Made by a program: the position numbers and the translations under genes. The notes beneath the pieces were generated by a model. It was not told where the DNA came from and ran no database searches. It saw nothing but the letters and a program-made list of their open reading frames with translations. From Raphanus sativus (Eukaryota; Streptophyta; Magnoliopsida; Brassicales; Brassicaceae), in contig NC_079515.1 of assembly GCF_000801105.2 (NCBI RefSeq), positions 26,311,407 through 26,375,406 of the forward strand: DNA of 64,000 nucleotides, read 5' to 3'. Below, in pieces: positions 48,110 through 59,694 of the stretch. The stretch's first letter is position 1. Every line of letters starts with the position of its first letter.

Positions 48110-49248
48110 CTAGATCATGACCCGCTCGACCGAGCGGGAGTCACTTTTTTTTTATCTTTGTTTTTACTAAATGTTATACATGATCGTCAATGTGTATTAA
48201 TATAAAATTTTGATAAATAAAAATGTGTACTAATGTGTTTAAATAAGCAATGTGTTTAATTATTAAATTTGATTTTTAAAATTTATGATAACGTAAAGTA
48301 GATTTTTTTCTGTATTATTTAAAATATATAATGCTATATATTCTGTATTTTCAACATTTATCATACAAAACTTATATTGGGATATTATTTATATGAAAAT
48401 ATGTGTAACATAATATATTTATATATTATATAAACATATGCACACCTGCACGAGTTCTATTTTTAAAATGTATTCTATATTGTTTAGTTTTATGTAGTAT
48501 CGAGTTTGTATAATTCAATTTTGTGTTTAAAGAACAATATCAAAACTGTCTTTCGTATGTAAAAATAACATTTTGCAAGTGCGAGTTGTGTCTTTTTATT
48601 GTAATACAAAATTTTATATAAAACTTATGTTTTTTTGTACATTACGAAATTTAATTTTTAAAAATAATTATTACGTAATTTCAAAGTGAATTTTATCTCT
48701 GAGGTCTAATATATTTTGTGTGTAATGGTTCAAAGCATTTTCGATATATATTATATTTCAGTTTGGTTTGTTTTTAGTATTATTGTATAAGTATAATACT
48801 ATACAATATTACTATATTCTATACAATATATGAAGCTATGTGTTATTTGTTTTAGAAAGTAGATTAGGCACAACGTAGTTATAAGAATAGTCATATCTTT
48901 ATATATGTGTCTATGACTTATCTACTTAATGTTATTCGTACTAATAAAATTAATATGGCCAATGAAAGTATACTGATCAATTTAAAATGAATTGTATAGG
49001 GTAATTATAGAACGATTAATATTTTTAGTATTCTTAGTATATATCTTATTTAAATCGACATGTAATAAATGTAAAAATTATGTATGGAATATGGACAAAA
49101 AGAAGAATTGTATTTAAGGAAATACATCAATGCAAAGTTAGACTATGATATGTATTATATATAAAGAATGAGACATTTAATTTAAATATATGAGGTCCAC
49201 TTTAAAAATCCACCTAGAAGAAGTTGTAATGTTCATGTTTTAATAAGA
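48110..49248 (-). mobile_element. Non-autonomous Helitron, 1139 bp
   Basis: Read on the minus strand it begins TCTTATTAAAACATGAACAT at 49248 and ends with a hairpin (CCCGCTCG GTC GAGCGGG type) and CTAG at 48110. It is flanked by A (48109) and T (49249). AT-rich, no ORF. The 5' end matches that of the neighbouring element at 49251-49894. Confidence 0.8.
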
Positions 49249-49250
49249 TA

Positions 49251-49894
49251 CTAGATTTTGACCCGCGCTTTTGAAGCGCAGGATATTTTACGATGAAAAA
49301 TTTCACTAATAATTTAACAAATATTTTGGTTATTTTTAAAGAGTGTGTATTTAAAATATTTTTGCATTTAAATCAGTATTTTTAAATTCAACCCGATTGT
49401 GATTATACCGGTTAATCCGGAGATCTGACAATTCAATTTATGTTTTTAAAATATTCATATTAAAAAATCATTAAAACCCGAGACTAACCGATTGAACTGA
49501 TGGATGACCGATATGTAATCTAATTGGATTTAAATTGTAATAGTTTCATAATTTGTAATCTTATAATCGAAATTTTAAAGTTCACTATTTTGTAATTTAT
49601 GAAATTATGATGTTTTTACAAAATTTTAAAGAGAAAATGATAGATATAAAATAACTTAGATTAATTATTGTATTATTTGGAAACATTGATAGTAGTATAA
49701 AAATATATATTGTTTGGAAACATTGATAGTAGTATAAAGAAATAAGTATATTGTTTGGAAACATGGATAGTAGTATAAAGAAAGAAACATTAGTGACTTA
49801 ATGTATGTTTAACTATAAAGTATAAATGTGTATTTAATTTAAAAACTTACAAAATAAATGTTAGGTCCAACATAATGTTTTTGTTTTAATAAGA
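49251..49894 (-). mobile_element. Non-autonomous Helitron, 644 bp, abutting the previous one
   Basis: Minus-strand 5' end TCTTATTAAAACAAAAACAT at 49894. The 3' hairpin (GCGCTTC AAAA GCGC) is followed by CTAG at 49251. Flanked by A (49250) and T (49895). It contains a short direct repeat (TTGTTTGGAAACAT) at about 49675, 49708 and 49752. No ORF. Confidence 0.8.
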
Positions 49895-50416
49895 TAGATA
49901 TATGAAAATGTTATTTCCTATGTTAATCTCAATTCTGGTTATTTTTTCTTTTGTCGGCTCAATTCTTCTTATTTTGAATCGAAAAATAAAGGTGACACAT
50001 ATGCATCACATATTCACAAGCTGACATACAATCACAGTGTATGTTAAGCACTGAAGCTAGAGGGTGAGATCATCACAGAAGGAAGAGGCAGACGCTACCA
50101 GGAAAAACAAATAGCCAAAGAAAATAAAATTATATCTGATTTAATTGGTGCTTTTATATTATAAGAAATATATAATAAATCTTTATACATGATTGGACAT
50201 GGCATCGACTTTTGTCTTTCCAATTACTTTGAGGAGAGATTCTATTTTGAGGTTAACATAACTCCTAAGAAATACCCACACTCTTTCCCCATTTCTCAAT
50301 TTTATTACCCATCAACCTTTCCTACCATAAAAGTATATACATACACCTATATATAATCTTTCATGGACAATATATTTATAATATAATAATTATTCTACTC
50401 CCAAATTATGAAAATT
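49895..50416. other. Spacer between Helitron and LINE
   Basis: AT-rich with no gene. It ends at the left target-site duplication of the LINE. Confidence 0.5.
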
Positions 50417-50806
50417 AACCATACTTGGATTCTGAAGCCATAGAGATCCTTGCAAACTAACATGGTTTCTCTCTCTGGCACGATAACTGAGGAAAGTCGC
50501 CTGCTTAACCACTAAAGCTCAGCTCCACCGTCCCTCGCCGCTCCGCCTCCGCTCTGCCGTACAGTCGTCCGCCGGAAAATCTCGATATGAAATTTTCTTC
50601 CAGATCCTGTATCTCCGACTCCAATCAAAGCATCTGATGGATTCGAAAATACTTTTTAACAAGCCATTTGGAGTAGATCTAACCGAGATTGCATTTGGAA
50701 AAGTTGAAAATTATTTCAAATCAGTTTGAATCGAAGAAGCTCCTCTCCTCTAGTAGCTCTCTCTCTCTTCGCGTTTGAACTTCCATCAACTCTTACCTCT
50801 GATTGA

Positions 50807-52636
50807 GGATTCAAGTGGTTCCAGTGCTCAAGTCCCCTGTCAATTGAAACGGCGAACCGTTACACGAGGTCTGAAAAAAGAAAATGGGTTGAGGGGTCCT
50901 CGAGGGCTTCTCAACGGTCCGATAACTCTGGAAGAAGATCCTCTGCTATTAGGGCGAATGCTCCTGCAAGAAGAGCTCCTATTCAAATCCCTCCAAACAA
51001 CAATGCGGAGCTCATTGAAGACAATCAGCTCACTCTCTTAGGTCGGCTTACAAATCCTTCTGTCCAGAAACCCCAATGGGTACTGGATTGGCTCATCCAA
51101 TTCTGGAACTCCGACTCAGCTATCACAGAAAGAATCCTAGGACCTGACCTCATTCAGGTGAGGTTTGAATCGGAAGAGGTGCTCCAATTTGTGTTGCGGA
51201 GGGCTCCTTTCCACTACAAGCGTTGGATGATAATCCTTCAGAAATGGGAGCCAATAGTCTCCACCTCCTTCCCCAAGCGGACCCCCTTTTGGATCAAAAT
51301 CCATGGACTACCTCTCCACTACTGGACTGAGGAAACTCTCTATACCATTGGCAAGGCGCTAGGTCCAAGACTTGATGATGTTATTCCCCACGGCAAAATC
51401 AGAATCAATATTGACTGCCTCAGTAACCTGGAGATGCAACTACCTATCCAGTTACCATTAGGAGAAGAACTCAACGTGGACTTGGAGTACGAAAAGCTAG
51501 AAAAGCATTGTTTTTACTGTTTCTCCCTCTTCCATGAGGAAGATAATTGCCCAGCTAAACCAGCCTCCCAGCGAGACTCAACGCAGGCCATAGGGATAAG
51601 TCAACAAAACACTTTGAGAAGCCTTGAGGAGCATCGACGTCGCCATGATCATCGCCGGCCAGCCTCTAACCTGTCTAGGTCCTCTGATTCCCTCTCAAGA
51701 GGATATCAAGCCCATTCTCAAAGGTCCATATCGATGAGACCAACCTCCCCTCTCAGGCGATCTAACCAAGCTCTTCCAAGAAATCATCAAAACCATGATC
51801 AGGGTTACTTAAGAAGAGAGACTGACAGCTATCAAAGACAGTCCTCTCAGCGTTCTTTCTCAGGTAACAGAAGTGACTACAGAGACCGCTCCCCACATCG
51901 ATACTCAAGAGACTCTCGTCCCTCCTATGACAGAGCTCCTAACTCTCAGTCATCTAGGACCCCACCACCGAATCCTCCCAGAGAACAAATGAACTTACCG
52001 GGCATTCCGGAACGTGGAGAAGTAACTAGCAGATCCTTAGAACGAAGATCAGCTCTAGAAAGGATTGAGGTCCCTCTGCAGGAACCCCAGCGCTCGGGAG
52101 GCCTCTCTAACTCTCTGTTGGCAAGACTTCAGGATGTTGAGGTCGTCTATGATCAAGATGACCTCCGTAACAAGCTGAATGAAGGAGGCTCGGGTAGTAA
52201 GTCAGCTTCTACTCCTCAGGGAGAACCTGCTGGATCGGGGCAGAGGATCCATGCTTCCCTTCGTATAGGGTCTACATCGGGGTCCAAGTCTAAAGCAAAG
52301 AAGAAGCAAGCAATTACTTCCAGCAAAAAACCGGTGGCCAAAAAGGCTACTACCAAGGCACCTCCAAAATGAAAGGAAACACATGCTGCTGCATCGATGC
52401 CAGCCAAACGAGCTTCAAGGGCAAAAGTTAACAGAAGCCCACGTCAAAGTACGAGACTCTCTAAACAGATGACAGCAAGAGCCACCATACCAGCCCGCAA
52501 AAGGCTGTGTGTAGAGAGGGAAGAATATGAAGAATTACCTGGCTCTCACGATCAGAATCCACCGGTAATGGTGCCTATTCCAGCTACAAGAAAGGGTCGA
52601 ACGGATTTTCGGGGTCCGCGAAACCCGATTCCTTAG
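50807..52636 (+). pseudogene. LINE ORF1 (DUF4283 RNA-binding plus CCHC zinc knuckle), degenerate
   Basis: One reading frame stays open from 50807 to a TAG at 52634-52636 except for a TGA at 52370-52372. No ATG is visible at its start, so the initiation codon is probably lost. The N-terminal part is basic (TRSEKRKWVEGSSRASQR). A DUF4283-like domain follows (LTLLGRLTNPSVQKPQWVLD; FWIKIHGLPLHYWTEETLY). A CX2CX4HX4C knuckle (CFYCFSLFHEEDNC) comes next, then a long Arg/Ser-rich and Lys-rich tail. ORF1 proteins of plant L1 elements bind the element RNA for reverse transcription. Confidence 0.88.
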
Positions 52637-52646
52637 CGCTCATAAG

Positions 52647-55600
52647 TTGGAAATAAGTTGGAACTGTCAAGGTTTGGGAGGTGACTTGACAATTCCAAGG
52701 ATCCGGAAGATGAAGAAAACAATCAACCCGGACATTCTCTTTCTTAGTGAGACGAAGAACCAAGATGATTTTGTGCTATTAGAACTGCGAACTCTTGGTT
52801 ATGCTCATCATCACACAGTACCACCTCTCGGCCTCAGTGGAGGCTTAGCTCTAGTTTGGAATGCGGAGACCTCGCTTGACATCCTGGAATCATCGCCTCA
52901 CCTCATAGACGTCAGGATAAAGGTAAAATCTCATGATTTCCATATCTCTTTTATTTATGGGATGCCGCAGCAGGAGCATCGAGCAGCATTTTGGGACAAG
53001 ATATCCGTACTGGGTCAAGACAGGGATTCGGCTTGGCTTTTATCAGGAGACTTCAATGAAATATTGGATAACAGTGAAAAATAGGCGGACCAGAACGGTG
53101 GGAGGGGTCTTTCATTCCGTTCAGAAGTTTCGTCTCCCAAAATGGATTATGGGATGTGAAGCATACTGGAAATTCTCTTTCTTGGAGAGGGCAAAGAGGA
53201 ACCCACTACATCAGATCTCGACTGGATCGATCTTTGGCAAACAGCGCATGGACTGACATGTTTCCCTCGGGAAGGTGCGACTACCTCCGGTTTGAAGGCT
53301 CTGATCACAGGCCGATAGTTACCTACCTGGATGCATCAAGAGTGAAAAGACGACGCCTATTCCGCTACGATAGATGTCTCAACGAAGATCCTGAAACAAG
53401 GAAAGTTATTGAAGAGGCGTGGAGGAAGAATACCATAGAACATGTGGACAGTAAAATCAAACGCTGCCGTAATGATTTGATCAAATGGTCAAAAGCCAAG
53501 AGGGAGAACAGTGCAAAGGCAATATTGGAACTCCAAACGAAGTTGGAGGCTAATCTCTCAGCCGATGTACCTTCACTAGAGGTTATCCAGGAAATCTCAG
53601 TAGCACTGGCTAAAGCGTACAAAGCGGAAGAGCTTTTTTGGAGACAGAGAAGTAGAATCATGTGGCTCCAAGGGGGGGATCGAAATAGCGCCTACTTCCA
53701 TGCAGTTACAAAGGGCAGAAGATCTTTCAATCGGTTAACTACCATTGAAAATGAAGAAGGGAAATCAGTCCATGAAGAAGCTGAGATAGGTAAAGTCTTT
53801 GCAGACTACTACTCTAAACTCTTCTCCTCAAATGGAAATCAGAATATGCGGGTGGTAGAGGAAGCCATTAAGCCACTGATCACCCCAGAAATGAACACTG
53901 CCCTGACATCCATCCCGGAGATTCCAGAGATTTATGCTGCTGTTAGGAATATCCATCCAGACAAAGCCCCTGGACCGGATGGCTTCTCAGCAGGATTCTA
54001 CCACTCCTTTTGGGATGTAATTGGTGAGGACATTTGCTAGGATATCCGGAGGTTCTTTATTTTGGGGTAGATGGACACCGGGATAAATGAAACACATATT
54101 TGCCTTCTCCCGAAGATCATAGGTCCTAAGAGCCCCTCGGAATTTCGCCCCATAGCCCTTTGCAATGTCAGGTACAAGATCATTGCAAAGATTCTTACCC
54201 TCCGACTGCAAAGATACCTGGAACATATTGTATCTCTCTCTCAATCAGCGTTCATCCCGGGTCGTGCGATAACAAATAACATCCTAATAACTCATGAAAC
54301 CCTCCACTATCTGAAAATCTCCGAAGCCACAACGAGATGCTCGATGGTAGTAAAAACGGACATGAGCAAGGCGTATGACAGGATCGAGTGGGTATTTCTA
54401 GAGGAAGTTCTCCGCAAGCTGGGATTTGGGGATGTTTGGATAAACTGGGTGATGGAGTGCGTCACCACAGTTTCTTATTCATACCTGATCAACGGAGCAC
54501 CACATGGAAGCGTTCACCCGAACCGGGGCCTGAGACAAGGAGACCCCCTGTCCCCGTACTTATTTATTTTGTGTACAGAAGTCCTCACTGGTCTGTGCAT
54601 GTTGGAGCAATCCAAGAGACGGTTCAGAGGACTGCGAGTAGCTCGGAAGAGTCCTCTCATCAACCATTTGCTATTCGCTGATGATACCGTTTTCTTCAGC
54701 GATACAAGTGTAAGAAACTGTACCTCCCTGATGAGGATTCTAAAGAGATATGAAGACTGCTCTGGCCAATGCATCAACCTAGCAAAGTCTACGGTTATGT
54801 TCTCTGCTAAAACCCCGGAGTCAATAAAAGACAGAGTAAAGGCATTCTTTGGAATAGAGGAGGCTGGAGGTATGGGTAAGTACCTTGGTATCCCAGAAAC
54901 CTTTGGCCGAAAGAAGACTGATGTGTTTACGGGTTTGGTGGACAAAATAAGGCAACGATCACATTCTTGGCCGACTAAGTTCCTCTCGGGTGCAGGAAAG
55001 CATGTTCTTCTCCAAACGGTGCTAGCAGCTCTCCCCAACTACTCTATGTCCAGCTTTAAGATCCCCAAATCTCTTTGTAAGCGTATCCAGTCAATACTGA
55101 CCAGATTTTGGTGGGACAGTGCCCCCGATCAAAGGAAGATGGCTTGGGTATCATGGGACAGGATGGCAAGGCCTAAGTGTGTTGGGGGTTTGGGTTTTAA
55201 AGAGCTAGAATCTTTTAATGATGCCCTGCTTGCCAAGTTGGGATGGAGGATCTTAAACAATCCTAATGCTCTCCTCTCTCGAGTACTAAAAGGAAAATAT
55301 TTTTGGGAATGCTCCTTCCTAGAAAGTACTCCAAAGCAAGCTTCTTCTCATGGGTGGAATGGGATTATGGCAGGCAAGGAAGTCTTATTAAAAGGTCTAG
55401 GCTATCTTGTTGGTGATGGCGCTAGCATTAACATTTAGTCGGATCCTTGGCTCTCAGCTTCTTCTCCGCTGAGACCTTATGGACCACCCACCTTTGAAAA
55501 CCAGTTTCTTAAGGTGCAAGACTTACTACATCCAGATACCAACGACTGGAATCTGGACCTGGTGAGAGCTCATTTACCTCACTATGAGGAGTCTATACGA

Positions 55601-56588
55601 CAGATTATTCCTAGTTCCCTGAAACCGCAAGATCGGCTAGTTTGGTTGGGAGAACCCGATGGAATCTATTCAACTAAAACAGGGTACAGGATGATGAATC
55701 CCCACACTGCAGAGCCAAACCCTCATGGTTTTGACTGGATGAAACATGTCTAGAAGCTGGATACCTCAAAGAAAATCCAACACTTCCTATGGAGAGCACT
55801 TAACGATGCCCTCCCTGTTGCTGAGTTGCTCTTGCATAGAGGAATGAAGGTTGAGCATGCGTGTAAAGTATGTGGTGAATTGGAGACGATCAACCATGTG
55901 CTCTTCTCCTGCCCATTCGCGAGAACAGTTTGGGAGTTAGCACCCATCCACCATGTTATGCATCTAACGAATCCGCCAGCGTCGCTCCAGCTCCTTCTAA
56001 CTATGGTGCCGAGAACCCTCAACCTGCCCCCTTCGGGTCTCACTTGTTCTCCCCTGTCCCCTTGGATCTTTTGGAACCTTTGGACAGCACGGAACAAAGG
56101 AGTGGGAAGCAGCCAAGATAAAGCCAATATTGAAAGAAAAGATTAGATCGTCCCCTTTAGGCCTTGTTGAATCCTCTGTTCCGACTGTTTCGGTTGATGG
56201 TGCTTGAAATTCTGTTTCTAAATATGCAGGTTATGGCTGGTTCCTACAAGATAAACAAGCAAAGGTGGAACTCCAAGGCGCGGCATCTCGTCGTCACGTT
56301 GGCTCAGCACTGGCGGCAGAAGCGCTGGCCATTCGAGAGGCGCTCAAAGTTGCTTCAAGTGCAGGATACTCAAGTATCAAGATCTTATCGGACTCAAGTG
56401 TCCTAGTATCTGCCCTACGATCAGGGACAGTAGTGAATGAGATAATAGGGCTTCTTCATGAAATTAGTCACTTCATTTCTCTCTTCTCTTCCATATCTTT
56501 TGTTGTTGTTCCTAGATTATCAAACTCTAAAGCTGATGGTCTAGCAAAGAATGCTCTCTCTCTTTTGATTTCTCTTGATGCTGTGTAA
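52647..56588 (+). pseudogene. LINE ORF2 (endonuclease, reverse transcriptase, zf-RVT, RNase H), degenerate
   Basis: The frame starts at [10 protein letters not shown] (52653) with no intact ATG. The endonuclease part reads LFLSETKNQ and [13 protein letters not shown]; a one-base loss at about 53079 then shifts frame. The next frame has the endonuclease end (GSDHRPI) and the RT core: KTDMSKAYDRIEW, RQGDPLSPYLFILC and the catalytic LLFADDTVFF (about 54665-54695). In-frame stops: 54038-54040, 54068-54070, 55436-55438, 55751-55753. The zf-RVT segment follows (FLWRALNDALPV). A deletion or frame change near 56100 leads into a plant-type RNase H ([29 protein letters not shown]) with a stop at 56205-56207. 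It ends at 56588. Confidence 0.92.
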
Positions 56589-56647
56589 AACATTTGAAAT
56601 TTATTAATCAATCGCCTTTGACCAAAAAAAAACCATACTTGGATTCT

Positions 56648-57097
56648 ATTATCAATAATTATTAAATCATAATTTGTTATATAGTCTACATAGACAAACA
56701 AAACATCTTGGTGTAGTGTTAAGATTAATTTCATTATAAAAGCATTTAGATTTTTTTCAAGTGTTCACTCTTTAACGATGTTGTGACGTTTCCCTAAATG
56801 GCGCTTGCACTAAATAATTCACATGCAGAGTTAAAGCTATAATAAGAACTAGTTATCCTGAGACTCGATAGCGCATAGTCGGACCGAATTTGATTTACGA
56901 TTGGATGATTGATATCGATTTCATCAAGTGGTGGATTTCAGCCCTTTTGTCAAAAAAAAAAAAGTGGTGGATTTCTGGTCAACTTATTACTTATAGTAAC
57001 TATACATTTTCTAAGAGTGGTGACAACTACAAAAAGAATGGACCACATAACATAAGTAAATGATCAGTAATGTATTTTCATCAGGTACTCGTTCTTT
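56648..57097. other. Spacer between LINE and CACTA element
   Basis: No gene. The micro-insertion at 56940-56961 lies here. Confidence 0.5.
56940..56961 (+). mobile_element. Micro-insertion with 14-bp target-site duplication
   Basis: AAGTGGTGGATTTC is perfectly repeated at 56926-56939 and 56962-56975. The 22-nt insert reads AGCCCTTTTGTC-A(10), very like the last bases of the nearby LINE (GCCTTTGACC-An) and of the SINE at 47 kb (TTGTC-An). Confidence 0.78.
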
Positions 57098-57100
57098 TAT

Positions 57101-59009
57101 CACTACAAAAAAAAACATGTATTGCATCACATAAATAGTATCATAAACATAAATGATACTAGTTTAAATTACTTATTAACAAATGATACAAATTATGTTA
57201 TTATAACATCAGTTATACTAAATGATATTTTATTAATTTATTTAGTATCATTTCAATGAAACTGATACAAAATATGAGTTTACATCATTTAAATAACTGA
57301 TACATATACAAATTAGTGTTAACATTACTTATATAAATGATACAAAATTAACATCATTTAAATAAAGGAAGCAAGTGTTACATCAATAATAAAATGATAC
57401 TAACATCATTCAGTTTAAATTAAAGTAGAGTTCGTGGTAGTTAGTCAAAAACAATTTAGGTCAAAATATTCAATATTAATAATATAAATTTATATCATCA
57501 ATATAAATAATGGATGTCTTATAAAAATTGTATTGATTTTTAATTAATTCATAAAATTGATTGAATTTGCATAGTGGTTTATATATATGTAAATAAACAT
57601 TTTAAAAATCTTCATGGCTTAAATGAGTTCAACGTCAAAAAAAAAATTTAAATGTATTTACATAAACTGATATTTTGTATTAATAAATTGTAACAGATAA
57701 TGAATATTGATTAAATAAAAGCTATCACTATTTAAATTCATGTATCTACAATCTATATAAATATCTAAATAATGAAAAATGAGTTATCTTAAAAGGAAAA
57801 ATTACTATGAAAATGCTATAATTAATGTCATAGTTAAGTACTAGCGGTTAATTTCACGGTCATTGTTGAGATATTTTGTAAAACAAAATATGTCATTCAT
57901 GATAAATTTGTTGCCATGAATATAGGGATTTGCCCCGATTTTTCCTCAAAATTTTGACTAGTAAATTTTTTTTAAATCATCCACTATCCTCTTAATTACC
58001 ACGCCACAATCATCTTCTTCTACTCCTCTCTCTTTTAAAGAACGTTGCTAACAGTTTTGATATTCGATGATGATCTCTCATATTCATTTTGTAAAATCTT
58101 TTCTCATATTATCATGTTTGGTTTTCATTTCTTCATATCTTTCGATATTATTCAGAATGGGTTTTATATTGTGAACTTTGAGATCATAGAGAGAGACACT
58201 ACTAATCACTGGAAGAGTATGTCTTCTACGTACATCTATGGATAAACTAACAGAAAAGAAAGGTACTTCAAAATTCTATGATATCTATACTTTTGAATAG
58301 TTGATCTAAAAATTTAATCCTTTTGATTATCTTTTACTTTTTGTAGGTTGGAAATGTATTCAAGTGTGATGATATTCAAATGATAGCTATTGGGACACTT
58401 GCAATCAAGAGGAAGAAATATAGCAGAGGAATGAAGAACATGAAACAAACACAAGAATATGTATACACGATTCAAATCAATGTTATTGAGTTTGATTTAC
58501 GATTTTTTTTTCAATTCTGTAAATGGTATTTTTTATGTATTAATAGAAATTATCTCATAATACTTTAATTTTGTTTCTGTTATGAAAATCTTAATAGATA
58601 TTAAAAAGATTTGTGCTATAAAATAATAATTAATAATAATAATTAATTACGGAACAAATTATAATAGGATTATTAATAATTTATCAATAATCAAATATTT
58701 TATTTACCTTAAAATTAAAATTCACATTAACATCAATTGTTGTAACTGATAAAAATATTCAACATCATTTATATTAAGTGATACAAATATTGACATCAAT
58801 TTTTGCAAGTGACGCATATTAACACCAATTACAATAAATGATGCAAATATTATAAATGTTAACATCAATTATGTTTTAAACTGATGTGAATTATTTGCAT
58901 CACCATTTTCAGAGTCATTTTTATAAATGATGTAAAATTCACTTGTATCATTTATAACTAATGCAAATATTTAGAATAAATGATTCAATATACTTCTTTT
59001 TTTGTAGTG
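57101..59009. mobile_element. Non-autonomous CACTA (En/Spm) element, 1909 bp
   Basis: Starts CACTACAAAAAAAA and ends with the inverted TTTTTTTGTAGTG; the 3-bp duplication TAT lies at 57098-57100 and 59010-59012. Both subterminal regions are packed with direct and inverted copies of a motif like AACATCATTTATA..AATGATAC, typical of transposase-binding repeats in CACTA elements. No transposase ORF. The centre (about 57950-58500) lacks the repeats and has short ORFs I do not recognise. Confidence 0.9.
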
Positions 59010-59012
59010 TAT

Positions 59013-59690
59013 GAACAGTAGTGGACATTGATATGAGCAGGTCTGTATCCTCTCTCTGTGTTAATTATTTCTTTCCTCTCTTTTTCAGTTACTCGTTTAT
59101 TTTTTTCATCTTTTTTTGTATTTTTATTTCCGACCCTCTCTTATTTGTCTGCAATAATGTGCTTTGAGTGAAATATGTCTTTATCTCCTTTCCCATACCT
59201 CCTTTGTTTTTCTTTTTGTTCGATTACTTTTCAGAAACCAACCAAAATTAAAAGATGAATGTCTTATTGTTATCTTTTAAAAAGAGCTAACTGATCATAT
59301 TTTCTTTTTGTATGGTGTATTCGGTTATGCTATATTATTATCAGTTTTATAAGGACAATTTTTAATATATAAAAAATGCATGTGTGCTATTACCAGGTAA
59401 ATTTGGCCACATTTTACAATTAAAGATTAAAATAAATTTGCGAGAGATAGTATGTTTGTACTTAAAAAGTGTTGATATTCATAAAATTACATTTTGAAAA
59501 ATATGTAAGATAAATATGTATATATATACATGTGAGATATACACATATATAATCTCTTCCGGAATCATAACATGAAAATAGAGAATTTTCCAAATATGAC
59601 TTAAAATTTGATTTTAAACCCAAAATATATCCGACCTTCAATCAAATGCAAAAATAATTCAAAAACTTAGATAGATTACAATTAGCTTCT
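59013..59690. other. AT-rich spacer
   Basis: No gene or repeat that I can support. Confidence 0.5.
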
Positions 59691-59694
59691 TATG

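Larger units (their letters stand above)
50434..56630 (+). mobile_element. Near full-length LINE-1-type non-LTR retrotransposon, inactivated
   Basis: AACCATACTTGGATTCT is perfectly repeated at 50417-50433 and 56631-56647. The 6.2-kb element has a 5' leader, ORF1, ORF2 (endonuclease, reverse transcriptase, zinc-binding, RNase H) and a short 3' UTR ending CGCCTTTGACC-A(n). The perfect 17-bp duplication and almost complete length point to a fairly recent insertion. The coding frames carry several stops and frame breaks, so it cannot now make its proteins. Confidence 0.95.
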
